A stretch of DNA of 64,000 nucleotides, taken from positions 62,001 to 126,000 of the forward strand of contig NZ_JAKOIW010000001.1 of the NCBI RefSeq assembly GCF_022206305.1. Direction: 5' to 3'. The notes beneath the pieces were generated by a model. It searched no databases, was not told where the DNA came from, and saw only the letters and a list, made by a program, of their open reading frames with translations. Of this stretch, positions 34,903 through 42,805 are shown piece after piece. Made by a program: the position numbers and the translations under genes. Within the stretch, counting starts at the first letter, position 1; the number at the start of each line of letters is the position of its first letter. This DNA is from Gordonia sp. 'Campus' (GTDB taxonomy: Bacteria > Actinomycetota > Actinomycetes > Mycobacteriales > Mycobacteriaceae).

Positions 34903-36519
34903 GTGCACACACCCCGCATACTCACCGCCCGTCAGGCCGCCGCTCTCATCCACGACGGTGACACGATCACGGTCAGCTCGTCGTCGGGGCTGGGCTGTCC
35001 GGACGCCGTCCTCGCCGGCATCGGACGTCGCCACGAGGAAACCCGATCGCCGTCGGGACTCACCAGCGTCCACTGCATCGCCGCCGGGGACATGTGGGGA
35101 ATCAAGGGAATCGACCACCTCGCCCGCCCCGGTCTCCTCGACCGGGTCGTCGCCGGTTCGTATCCCTCCGGCCCTTCGAGCGCGGACCCTCCGGCGATCT
35201 GGCAGATGATCGAGAACAACGAGATCGAGGCCTACAACCTGCCCTCGGGCGTCCTGTTCCAGGTCCACCGGGCCGCTGCCGCGAAGCAACCGGGGGTCCT
35301 CTCGCAGGTCGGTCTGCAGACCTTCGTGGACCCGCGGATCGGCGCCGGCCGAATGAACACCGTCACCCCGAACGCCTACGTGCGGGTCCAGGAGATGGAC
35401 GGCCAGGAATGGCTGTTCTACGAGGCGATCGTCCCGGACGTCGCGATCATCCGCGCGACCACCGCCGACGCACACGGCAATCTCACCTTCGAAGAAGAGG
35501 CGTCGCCGCTGGGCGCGCTCGACCTCGCCTATGCCGCGCACAACAACGGCGGGGTGGTCATCGCACAGGTCAAGTACCTCGCCGAGGGCGGCAGTCTGAG
35601 TCCCCAGGCGGTCCGGGTGCCGGGCATTCTCGTCGACGCGATCGTAGTGACCCCGCACCAGCTGCAGACCACCCAGACGCAGTACGACCCCGCCATCTCG
35701 GGTGAGATGCGCCGCCCGCTCAGCACCCTCGACCCGGTGCCCTTCTCGCTGGAGAAGATCATGGCGCGTCGTGCCGCCGCCGAACTGCGCTCCGGTGAGA
35801 TCGCCAACATCGGCTTCGGCGTCTCTGCGCTCGTCCCCCATGTCCTGGTGGAGGAGGGTCTCCCGAAGGCGGTCTCATGGGTCATCGAGCAAGGAGCCGT
35901 CGGCGGGGTCCCGTTGCTCGACTTCGTCTTCGGGGTGTCACAGAACCCGGATGCCATCATGCAGAGCGCCGACCAGTTCACGCTCCTCCAGGGTGGTGGT
36001 TTCGAGCACTCGCTGCTGTCGTTCCTCGAGATCGATCGCCACGGCAACGTGAACGTGCACAGCCTGCCGAAACGCCGGCACGTGACCGCGGGGCTCGGCG
36101 GGTTCGTCGACATCACCACCGGCGCGCCGTCGATCGTCTTCGTCGGCTCGTTCACCGCGGGTCGACGCGACATCGAGATGCGTGACGGTGGGCTGCACAT
36201 CCGCACGGACGGGCCACACACCAAGTTCGTCACCGAGGTCGACTCACCGACGTTCTCGGGTCGCCGGGCGATCGAGAAGGGGCAGCGCGTCCTCTACGTC
36301 ACCGAGCGAGCGGTCCTCGAACTGCGTCCCGAGGGCCTCACCGTGGTGGAGATCGCCCCCGGCGTCGACCTCGACCGCGACGTCCTCGCGCGCTCGGAGT
36401 TCGAACTGCTCGTGGACCCCGATCTCCGCACGATGTCGTCTGCACTCTTCGCCGCCGAACCCATGGGTCTCACCCTGCAGTCGATGCCGGCGCACCCGCG
36501 CGTTCGCGCCCTGGACTGA
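34903..36519 (+). CDS. Family I CoA-transferase, fused subunits (second copy)
   Basis: A 538-residue fused alpha-beta CoA-transferase related to the one at 27533-29092. The thioester glutamate is in SWVIEQGAVGGVPLL near 330. HKFV-type blocks recur (TKFVTEVDSPTFSGRRA), as does RVLYVTERAVLELRPEGL. GTG start with AGGAGG 7 bases upstream. It closes the SDR-kinase-MaoC operon. The N-terminal oxyanion region SSSSGLGCPDAVL replaces GAGGGILEP of the first copy, so the two probably accept different acids. Confidence 0.92.
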   Translation: MHTPRILTARQAAALIHDGDTITVSSSSGLGCPDAVLAGIGRRHEETRSPSGLTSVHCIAAGDMWGIKGIDHLARPGLLDRVVAGSYPSGPSSADPPAIWQMIENNEIEAYNLPSGVLFQVHRAAAAKQPGVLSQVGLQTFVDPRIGAGRMNTVTPNAYVRVQEMDGQEWLFYEAIVPDVAIIRATTADAHGNLTFEEEASPLGALDLAYAAHNNGGVVIAQVKYLAEGGSLSPQAVRVPGILVDAIVVTPHQLQTTQTQYDPAISGEMRRPLSTLDPVPFSLEKIMARRAAAELRSGEIANIGFGVSALVPHVLVEEGLPKAVSWVIEQGAVGGVPLLDFVFGVSQNPDAIMQSADQFTLLQGGGFEHSLLSFLEIDRHGNVNVHSLPKRRHVTAGLGGFVDITTGAPSIVFVGSFTAGRRDIEMRDGGLHIRTDGPHTKFVTEVDSPTFSGRRAIEKGQRVLYVTERAVLELRPEGLTVVEIAPGVDLDRDVLARSEFELLVDPDLRTMSSALFAAEPMGLTLQSMPAHPRVRALD

Positions 36520-36532
36520 CGCAACAGCGACT

Positions 36533-36551
36533 GCCCCGACCACCGCGGGGT
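36533..36551. terminator. Weak GC hairpin between convergent genes
   Basis: CCCCG and CGGGG arms with a 7-base loop lie in the 60-bp gap between the CoA-transferase and the gene at 36580. It is short and lacks a T-run, so it is only a candidate. Confidence 0.3.
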
Positions 36552-36579
36552 CTCATCGACTTCGACGCCCCGCGTCCCC

Positions 36580-37125
36580 TCACGCGACCCGGTACCGCTG
36601 ATCCTCCAGAACCGGCAGGACCTGTTCCCGGATCCGCCGTTCCGTCGCGTCCCCGTCGATCGGCACGAGGATGACCGCGTCGGCGACCTCCGCGGCATAG
36701 ATGTCGCGCAACAACGTGAGCAGGCCGTGGGTGGTCCCGACATAGCGGATGGTGCCCGGCGCGGGGGTGCTCCCACCGACGACGGAAGTCACCGAGCCGC
36801 CGCCTGCAGGGTTCGACGAGCCGCCTCCGGCAGCGACCTGCGCACGGGCCGCCGACGCGCGGGCGGACGCGGCATCCGAGGCGACCGCCACCTCCACCTC
36901 CAGCGCGACCACGAAGTTCGCCTGATCGTGGCTTCCGGCGCGGACCAGTGACCGCGCCCGTTGTGCGTCACGCAGGGTCTCGCGGCGCACGACGATCGGA
37001 AACCCCTGTGCGACGGCGTCACCGGCAACCGCAACGCGGAACGCGGGGCGACCGATGCTCACCGTGCTGCGAGGACCGGCGGTCGGCTGGACGGAAAGCT
37101 TCTGTGCGTCGAGTTCGATGGTCAT
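36580..37125 (-). CDS. Small protein resembling a luciferase-like C-terminal fragment
   Basis: A 181-residue protein. Segments such as RYVGTTHGLLTLLRDIYAAE and VILVPIDGDATERRIREQVL resemble the C-terminal part of luciferase-like flavin monooxygenases (residence of the last barrel helix), and ETLRDAQRARSLVRAG is the lead-in region. The N-terminal flavin-binding barrel is absent, so it cannot be a complete enzyme of that family. An Ala/Gly/Ser-rich linker (about 85-120) breaks it. The ATG overlaps the stop of the PLP-fold gene (ATGA). It may be a remnant or a specialised domain. Confidence 0.55.
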   Translation of the reverse strand: MTIELDAQKLSVQPTAGPRSTVSIGRPAFRVAVAGDAVAQGFPIVVRRETLRDAQRARSLVRAGSHDQANFVVALEVEVAVASDAASARASAARAQVAAGGGSSNPAGGGSVTSVVGGSTPAPGTIRYVGTTHGLLTLLRDIYAAEVADAVILVPIDGDATERRIREQVLPVLEDQRYRVA

Positions 37126-38000
37126 CGGTTACCCCTCGTCGATGTCGGGTCGGTGTGGTCGAGACGGTGTCGATCGGTTGCGCGGTGCTCAGGTCTGCGG
37201 TGGTCAGGTGTGCGGTGGTCAGGTGTGCGGGCCGTCGGTGGCGTCAACGCTTTCAGGCACCCGTTGATGCCCGCGGCGTCGGCAAGATCCGGCCCGCTCG
37301 CTCCGCTCCCGGCGCCGGCCACATTCGGCCCGCTCGCTCCGCTCCCGGCGCCGGTCACATTCGGCCCGCTCGCTCCGCTCCCGGCGCCGGTCACATTCGG
37401 CCCGCTCGCTCCGCTCCCGGCGCCGGCGAACCAGTCCGACCGTCCGATCAACACGCCGTAGGAGGAGGCTCTCCCCCTGCCCGCAGCCGAGAACGCCACG
37501 TAGTCGATGCCGTGGCTGACGATCGAGATCGGCCGATGGGCGACGAGTCGCTCGGCGTCGACGAAGATCCGCGCGCCGTGGCGATGGGCGATCGACGCGA
37601 GGCGGCCGACGGGCAGGACCTCGCCGGTGCCGGCCGATGTCGTCATCACCGCGAGAAGGCACACAGGGTGCGCGGCGAGCTCGGACTCCAGCACGAAGAG
37701 CGTGTCCTCGACGGACTCGCCGACCGGCACGACGCGTGCCCGGTCGCGGCCCTGCGGGCCCGCCGGCCATGCGGCATCCCGGCCGTCCCCGGAGGAGAGG
37801 ACCACGACGTCGCCGGGCGCGATGTGCGCCGCGAGGCCGATGGCGTCGGCGAGGTCACGGGTGACGACGACGGTGTCGTCGACGCGCCCGCGGACGAAGC
37901 GTCGCAAGGAGTCTCGAGCATCCTCATGGCGTCGGGTGACGAGCCGCGGGCGTTGCACGACGTCGCCGGTCGCGATGGGGGCCGACAGCACAGCGGTCAT
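37122..38000 (-). CDS. Aminotransferase class V-like protein lacking the PLP lysine, with repeat tail
   Basis: A 292-residue protein whose first 190 residues follow the cysteine-desulfurase-like fold: DDTVVVTRDLADAIGLAAH, GDVVVLSS, GTGEVLPVGRLASIAHRHGA, FVDAERLVAHRPI (the cofactor Asp) and DYVAFSA. The expected SGHK lysine is replaced by SAAGRGRASS, and the HH motif is missing. The normal C-terminal domain is replaced by three and a half GAGSGASGPNVT repeats and a TPDHR-rich stretch. Start by AAGGAG 9 bases upstream. It is either a non-catalytic relative or a decaying gene. Confidence 0.65.
   Translation of the reverse strand: MTAVLSAPIATGDVVQRPRLVTRRHEDARDSLRRFVRGRVDDTVVVTRDLADAIGLAAHIAPGDVVVLSSGDGRDAAWPAGPQGRDRARVVPVGESVEDTLFVLESELAAHPVCLLAVMTTSAGTGEVLPVGRLASIAHRHGARIFVDAERLVAHRPISIVSHGIDYVAFSAAGRGRASSYGVLIGRSDWFAGAGSGASGPNVTGAGSGASGPNVTGAGSGASGPNVAGAGSGASGPDLADAAGINGCLKALTPPTARTPDHRTPDHRRPEHRATDRHRLDHTDPTSTRGNR
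37185..37228. repeat. 15-bp tandem repeat in the PLP-like gene
   Basis: About three copies of GGTGTGCGGTGGTCA encode a repeated T-P-D-H-R on the minus strand, in the C-terminal tail of the PLP-like protein. Confidence 0.75.
37291..37426. repeat. 36-bp tandem repeat, three full and one partial copy
   Basis: The unit begins GGCCCGCTCGCTCCGCTCCC and ends CACATTC. Copies start at 37291, 37327, 37363 and 37399, the last cut after 28 bases. Copies differ by single bases only, which suggests recent expansion. There are no spacers, so this is not a CRISPR array. It encodes GAGSGASGPN-type repeats on the minus strand. Confidence 0.92.
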
Positions 38001-38195
38001 GGCAGATAACTCCTTCGGAATCCACGCTTGCCGCATCCGGGTTCGGGGTGCGGCCAGGTCGTCACCCGGAGCACCCCACCGAGGAGGAGGGTTGCCGACC
38101 AGCGAGCCGGGGCTTGTCACTGGTACTCATGACCTGCCGTCAAGACTCGTCGATATGCTCGAAGAGTGTCAATTTTCACTCAACGTGATCCGAAG

Positions 38196-38214
38196 TTAGG
38201 GCACACTTACCTGT
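38196..38214. promoter_or_regulatory. IdeR/DtxR-like iron box before isochorismate synthase
   Basis: TTAGGGCACACTTACCTGT matches 12 of 19 bases of the known TTAGGTTAGGCTAACCTAA consensus, including AGG-N9-CCT. It ends 3 bases before the GTG start, so the transcript may be leaderless and shut off by iron-loaded repressor. Confidence 0.55.
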
Positions 38215-38217
38215 AGC

Positions 38218-39318
38218 GTGTTCCTCGTGTCAGCGTCTGATGTGTTCGTGTTGTCCCGTCCCCACGGCACCGTTCGAGGTCGGGGAGCAAAGCGTGGCTT
38301 CACCGATGTCGACGAGGCGTCGGCAGCACTGCGATCGGGCGCCGTCACCGCACTGACCGGTGCGATCCCGTTCGACGTACGCGACGCGGCCGCGCTCGTG
38401 GCGCCGCAGCACCTCGACATCACCGACGAGCCGCTCGCCGGCGGGCCGCCGCTGTCCCGGACGCCGGTCTCGGTCGAGCTGCACCCATCCGCCGACGAAC
38501 ACCGCGAACGTGTCGCGCACGCGGTCAAACGGATCGTCGCCGGCGACGTGGGCAAGGTGGTTCTCGCCCGCAGCCTCGACATCGTCCTCGACGCGGAGGT
38601 CTCCCCCGTCGACCTGCTCGACGCGCTCGCCGGCGGAAACTCCGGACACAACGCGTTCGGCGTCGACCTGGGCGCAGCCACCGGTTCGGGCTCCTGGCTT
38701 CTCGGCGCGAGCCCCGAGGTACTCCTACGCAAGTCCGGCCCGGTCGTCACCTGTCACCCGTATGCCGGGTCCGCGGCGCGGTCGTCCGACCCCGTCACCG
38801 ACCGGGCGATCGCCGACCAACTCGCCTCCTCGGCAAAGGATCTCGCTGAGCACGAATTCGTCGTCGACCACCTCCGGGAACGCCTGTCACACCTCTGCGA
38901 CGACGTCGACGCGCCATCGACCCCGCAGCTCCGATCCACCGGTGAGGTCTGGCATCTGGCCACGCCCATCCGGGCGACGCTGCGCGACCCCGCGACCACC
39001 GCGCTCGATCTCGCACTCCTGCTCGGGCCGACACCCGCGGTCTGCGGCACGCCGAGTGATGTTGCCGCACAAATCATCCGAGAGGTCGAAGGGGAACGCG
39101 GGTTCTACGCCGGGGCGGTCGGGTGGTGCGACGCCACGGGCGACGGCGAATGGATGGTCACCATCCGGTGTCTCGAACTCGACGCCGACCGCCGCAGCCT
39201 GCGCACCTGGGCAGGCGGCGGCATCGTCGAACACTCCGATCCGCAGGGTGAGCTCGAGGAGACCGCCTTCAAACTACGGACGGTGTTGAACGCCTTGGGG
39301 ATCGACGGACTCGACTGA
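38218..39318 (+). CDS. Isochorismate synthase (chorismate-utilising enzyme)
   Basis: Converts chorismate to isochorismate for siderophore aromatic caps (dihydroxybenzoate or salicylate) or for menaquinone. The 366-residue protein has KVVLARSLDI, WLLGASPEVLL, GSAARSSDP, EHEFVVDHLRERL, GEVWHLATPI, GTPSDVA and GERGFYAGAVGW, the MST-family active-site blocks. An iron box directly upstream and nearby siderophore-uptake genes favour a siderophore role (EntC/DhbC type). A second GTG three codons later is an alternative start. No dhbA, dhbB or salicylate synthase partner is in the window. Confidence 0.88.
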   Translation: MFLVSASDVFVLSRPHGTVRGRGAKRGFTDVDEASAALRSGAVTALTGAIPFDVRDAAALVAPQHLDITDEPLAGGPPLSRTPVSVELHPSADEHRERVAHAVKRIVAGDVGKVVLARSLDIVLDAEVSPVDLLDALAGGNSGHNAFGVDLGAATGSGSWLLGASPEVLLRKSGPVVTCHPYAGSAARSSDPVTDRAIADQLASSAKDLAEHEFVVDHLRERLSHLCDDVDAPSTPQLRSTGEVWHLATPIRATLRDPATTALDLALLLGPTPAVCGTPSDVAAQIIREVEGERGFYAGAVGWCDATGDGEWMVTIRCLELDADRRSLRTWAGGGIVEHSDPQGELEETAFKLRTVLNALGIDGLD

Positions 39319-39321
39319 TCG

Positions 39322-40539
39322 TCAGCCCAACGCCTGGTCGAGATCGCCGAGGAGGTCGTCGACACCCTCGAGTCCGACCGACAACCGGACCACCGAGTCG
39401 CTCAGCCCGATCGCCGCACGACCCTCGGGCCCCATCGCCCGATGGGTGGTGGTGGCCGGGTGCGTGATCAGCGACTTCGAATCGCCGAGATTGTTGGAGA
39501 TGTCGACGACGCGCAACCCGTTGAGGACCTCGAAGGCCCGCTTCTTGCCGTCGATGCCGTCGTGGTCGTTCAGCTCGAAGGTCACCACGGTACCGCCGCC
39601 CGACATCTGACTCGTGGCCAGCTCGAACTGCGGATGTGACTGCAAGAAAGGGTATTTCACCCAGCGCACCCGCGGGTCACCCTCGAGGAACTCCGCGATC
39701 CGCAAGGCCGAGGAGACCGAGGCGTCGACGCGCAGGCGCAGGGTTTCGAGGCCTTTGACGAGCGTCCACGCGTTGAACGGGCTCAACGCGGGACCGGTGT
39801 GGCGCATCAACTGCTGCACCGGCCCGTCGATGTAGTCCTTGGGGCCGAGGACGGCGCCGCCCATGACGCGGCCCTGCCCGTCGATGTGTTTGGTGCCGGA
39901 GTACACGATGACGTCGGCGCCCAGGTCGAGACCACGCTGCAGCAGCGGAGTGGCGAAGACGTTGTCCAGCACCACCTGTGCGCCCGCGGCATGAGCCAGT
40001 TCGGACACCTTCGCGACGTCGACGAGGCTCTGCATCGGGTTCGACGGGGTCTCGAAGAACACGGCGTCGGTGGGCTTGGACAGCGCCCGCTCCCACTGGT
40101 CGAGGTCTTCGCCGTCGACGAACTCGGTCTCCACGCCCCACCGCGGCAGGATCTCGTTGCACACCACGAAGCAGGAGCCGAACAGGCTGCGGGCGGCGAC
40201 GAGCCGGTCTCCGGCCTTGAGCAGTGCCCCGAGCGCGACGAACACCGCGGCCATGCCGCTCGCGGTCGCGAAACACGCTTCGGCACCCTCGAGTTGGCGC
40301 AGACGCTCCTGGAACATCTCGACGGTCGGGTTGCCGTAGCGCGAGTAGACGAAACGTTCGTCCTCGCCGGTGAAGGCACGCTCGGCGGCCTCGGCGGAGT
40401 CGTAGACGTAACCGCTCGTGAGGAAGAGGCCCTCGGAGGTCTCGTGGAATCCGGAGCGGGACAGTCCACCGCGCACCGCGATGGTGTCGGCCGACAACCC
40501 TTCGGGCAGCGGACGACCCACGGGCAGATCAGGACTCAC
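39322..40539 (-). CDS. metZ: O-succinylhomoserine sulfhydrylase
   Basis: Forms homocysteine from O-succinylhomoserine and sulfide in methionine synthesis. The 405-residue PLP enzyme has FVYSRYGNPTVEMFQERL, ATASGMAAVF, the cofactor lysine in VIVYSGTKHIDGQGR near 214, and THPATTTHRAMGPEGRAAIG at the end. GTG start with GGAGG 5 bases upstream; it overlaps the rhodanese stop (GTGA). M. tuberculosis has the same rhodanese-metZ pair (Rv0390-Rv0391). The coupling suggests that sulfur handled by the rhodanese domain serves methionine formation. Confidence 0.93.
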   Translation of the reverse strand: MSPDLPVGRPLPEGLSADTIAVRGGLSRSGFHETSEGLFLTSGYVYDSAEAAERAFTGEDERFVYSRYGNPTVEMFQERLRQLEGAEACFATASGMAAVFVALGALLKAGDRLVAARSLFGSCFVVCNEILPRWGVETEFVDGEDLDQWERALSKPTDAVFFETPSNPMQSLVDVAKVSELAHAAGAQVVLDNVFATPLLQRGLDLGADVIVYSGTKHIDGQGRVMGGAVLGPKDYIDGPVQQLMRHTGPALSPFNAWTLVKGLETLRLRVDASVSSALRIAEFLEGDPRVRWVKYPFLQSHPQFELATSQMSGGGTVVTFELNDHDGIDGKKRAFEVLNGLRVVDISNNLGDSKSLITHPATTTHRAMGPEGRAAIGLSDSVVRLSVGLEGVDDLLGDLDQALG

Positions 40540-40949
40540 GATTGCCTCCACGGCAGGTTCTCGGCACGCCAGCCCGACGCACCACGATGATCGTTCTCGT
40601 CGAGCGCACCCTCGAAACCGTCGACGACGTTGTACGCCTTCGCGATCCCGTCCGCAGTCGCGGCCTCGGCCGCACCGATGGAACGGTGGCCGGACCGGCA
40701 CAGAAAGATGACCTCGTGGTCGTCACCGACGCCCGAATCGCGCAGCTGGGTCATGAAGTCGTCGTTGCGTCGACCTTCGGGGAAGGTGGTCCACTCGGCG
40801 AAGATCGTGCGCTTGCCGAGGATCTCGAGATCGGGCACACCGACGAACGACCATTCCGCGCGCGTCCGACAGTCGACGAGGATCGCGTCGGGATTGTTCT
40901 CGAGCTTCTCCCACGCTTCCCGGGGAGTCAGGTCTCCGGCATAGGTCAT
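40536..40949 (-). CDS. Rhodanese-domain sulfurtransferase
   Basis: A 137-residue single-domain rhodanese. The active-site loop is FLCRSGHRS with Cys84; ILVDCRTRAEWSFVGVPD is the N-terminal rhodanese block, and VVDGFEGALDENDHRG follows. I chose the ATG overlapping the upstream stop (ATGA); an ATG six codons earlier lacks a ribosome site. The six-residue loop with RSGHRS fits a sulfane-sulfur transferase rather than a phosphatase. It is coupled to metZ. Confidence 0.92.
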   Translation of the reverse strand: MTYAGDLTPREAWEKLENNPDAILVDCRTRAEWSFVGVPDLEILGKRTIFAEWTTFPEGRRNDDFMTQLRDSGVGDDHEVIFLCRSGHRSIGAAEAATADGIAKAYNVVDGFEGALDENDHRGASGWRAENLPWRQS

Positions 40950-41416
40950 GAGGAGCACACCTTCCATTCGCCGTTCTCGCGCACCACGACCGTGTCGACG
41001 ACGTTCTTGTCGTCGGGCGTCTTGTCATAGTGCCAATGGACTTTCGCGGTCGCCCGGTCACCGTCGACCACCAGTTCGGTGATCTCGGGGATCTCGATGT
41101 GACCGTTGGTGGTCAGCGACTCCCTGTTGTCCGCGACGAACTGCGCCTCGGTGATGAAGTCGGCGGCCTCGACGTCGGCCGCACAGGTGTTGGCGCGGTA
41201 CTCGGAGTAGTTCGGACCGTTACGAGCCGTGTAGACGTCGTTGATCGCGTACTGCACCTGGGCCGAGTCACTCACCCGGTCCTCCGGCGGCCGGCTGACG
41301 TTCGACAGCACCACCCCGAGCACCACGAGTCCGACGACGCCGGCCGCGACGAAGAACGGCCAGGCGTTCTTCCACGACGGGGGCGCCTGGTCACCCTCAC
41401 CTGCAGCTCTGGCCAT
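40946..41416 (-). CDS. Single-pass membrane protein with extracytoplasmic NTF2-like domain
   Basis: A 156-residue protein: short polar N-terminus, one hydrophobic helix (about 21-43), then an outside domain of about 110 residues. The pattern DSAQVQYAINDVYTARNGPN and VHWHYDKTPDDKNVVDTVVV with a final GEWKVCSS resembles the DUF4878/Mce-associated NTF2-like domains of mycobacteria. Two cysteines (NTCAAD and WKVCSS) could form a disulfide. It is the first gene of a unit with the rhodanese and metZ, overlapping at ATGA. Function unknown. Confidence 0.75.
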   Translation of the reverse strand: MARAAGEGDQAPPSWKNAWPFFVAAGVVGLVVLGVVLSNVSRPPEDRVSDSAQVQYAINDVYTARNGPNYSEYRANTCAADVEAADFITEAQFVADNRESLTTNGHIEIPEITELVVDGDRATAKVHWHYDKTPDDKNVVDTVVVRENGEWKVCSS

Positions 41417-41508
41417 GGCGGGCAGTCTATCGACCGCCCGGGTGGCGGCGCCGACCGGCGTCGGCGCCCCGCCGGCGAGGCCCCGGGCACGTCGACAACC
41501 CGGCGGTC

Positions 41509-41527
41509 GTGAGTAAGGTGGCCCTAA
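41509..41527. promoter_or_regulatory. Possible IdeR-like iron box before the siderophore-binding gene
   Basis: On the minus strand it reads TTAGGGCCACCTTACTCAC, about 10 of 19 matches to the iron-box consensus and very close to the box at 38196. It lies about 75 bp before the lipoprotein start. Confidence 0.4.
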
Positions 41528-41600
41528 GAAACTTCGAACAGGTGGCCGGGCACTCTCCGAGATCGCCGACGCCGCACGGCACGACCAGCAAGGAACCCGG

Positions 41601-42626
41601 ATGCGCATCTCCGAACACCGAACACTCACGCTGATCTTCGCGCTCCTCGCGGCCGCGATGGTGGCGACGTCGTGTTCATCGCCCGACGAGTCCGTCGACG
41701 AGGGTATGGCGCAGGTGCCCGCCCCCGAATCCGGTGCGATACCGGTGACCGTGCAGCAGGCGTACGCACCGGTGACGGTCGAGCAGCCACCCAAGCGCAT
41801 CGCGGCGATGGGCGTCGGCGACGGCGACACCCTGCTCGCGCTCGGCGTCACGCCGACGACGATCGCGCCCTTCGCCGATCCCGACCAGGCGACCGCGCCG
41901 TGGAACGCCGAACTCATCGGCGACTCGAACCCCGTGGTGCTGGCCAACGCCTCGGCCGCCTTCGGCGACGAGATTCCCAAGGCCCTCGCCACCGAACCCG
42001 ACCTGATCACCGCGGTGGGCGCCGATCCCACCCGGGATCAGTTCGATCTGCTGACCAAGACCGCGCCGACGATCGTGCGACCGGCCCAGTTCAAGCCGTG
42101 GCAGGTGCCGTGGGACGCACAGACCCGGCAGATCGGCACCGCGATCGGGCTGCCCGAGCTCGCCGACCGCAAGATCACCGAGACCGAGCAGTTCCTCGCC
42201 GGCGTCCGCGAGAAGAACCCGCAGCTGGCCGGCAAGACCGCCGTCGTGATCACCGCCAGCCCCACCGGCGGCGTGTCCATCTACGGGCCCGACGACGGCC
42301 GCGGACAGACCGTCGCCGGCTACGGACTCGCATTCCCGCCCGCGCTCCAGGGTTCGATCAGCAACGGGTTCTACGGCGAGGTGCCCGCCGAGAGCCTCAA
42401 CCTGCTCGACGCCGCCGACGTCGTCATCGCCGTCGACTGGCAGGGCTCCAACGATCGACTCCGCAACAACGCCGCCTTCAACCGTCTGAACGTCGTCAGG
42501 TCGGGACGCGTCGTCTACCTGCCCCAAGAGGTGGGCAGCGCGATGTCGGTACCAACCGTGCTGACCATCCCGTGGGTTGCGGGTCAGGCCGTCGAACCGA
42601 TCGCCGCGGCGGCCGGGAAGGCGTGA
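41601..42626 (+). CDS. Iron-siderophore ABC transporter binding lipoprotein
   Basis: A 341-residue FepB/FhuD-type lipoprotein. The signal ends in the lipobox VATSC (Cys25). PVTVEQPPKRIAAMGVGDGDTLLALGV is the opening of the type III binding fold, EPDLITAV and NRLNVVRSGRVVYLP the later blocks. It should capture a ferric siderophore and deliver it to the FecCD permeases at 45258-47443, although those are 2.6 kb away with fprA and a secreted-protein gene between. A candidate iron box precedes it. Confidence 0.92.
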   Translation: MRISEHRTLTLIFALLAAAMVATSCSSPDESVDEGMAQVPAPESGAIPVTVQQAYAPVTVEQPPKRIAAMGVGDGDTLLALGVTPTTIAPFADPDQATAPWNAELIGDSNPVVLANASAAFGDEIPKALATEPDLITAVGADPTRDQFDLLTKTAPTIVRPAQFKPWQVPWDAQTRQIGTAIGLPELADRKITETEQFLAGVREKNPQLAGKTAVVITASPTGGVSIYGPDDGRGQTVAGYGLAFPPALQGSISNGFYGEVPAESLNLLDAADVVIAVDWQGSNDRLRNNAAFNRLNVVRSGRVVYLPQEVGSAMSVPTVLTIPWVAGQAVEPIAAAAGKA

Positions 42627-42662
42627 GTCGGCCCGGCAACCGGGTATCGCCACACCTCCCGA

Positions 42663-42678
42663 GTGAGGGTTACCTCAC
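42663..42678. promoter_or_regulatory. Inverted repeat upstream of the ferredoxin reductase gene
   Basis: GTGAGG and CCTCAC arms flank GTTA, and the core AGGGTTACCT resembles the AGGTTTACCT core of the box at 45239. It could be an iron-regulator site or a small terminator after the lipoprotein gene. A second dyad, GGATAGGCCTTATCC, lies at 42721-42735. Confidence 0.4.
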
Positions 42679-42805
42679 AGATGGATTTTGGTCGTGGCAG
42701 GCAAGCGCCTACCGTAGAAGGGATAGGCCTTATCCATACGCGTGGACCTGGGGGTCACCGGATTTGCTGATCCGCGCGTGCTGAGCAACGGAAGACACCT
42801 ACTCC

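Noticed and set aside
18692..36519. Integrated mobile element carrying the catabolic island
   Set aside because: I found no integrase, transposase, tRNA end or flanking direct repeats. It is an accessory region, but transfer is not shown by the sequence.
37291..37426. Possible CRISPR array from regular 36-bp spacing
   Set aside because: The copies are head to tail without spacers and lie in a coding frame, so it is a tandem repeat.
42721..42735. GGATAGGCCTTATCC as a strong operator
   Set aside because: Only five-base arms and no second copy; kept only as a note beside the neighbouring dyad.
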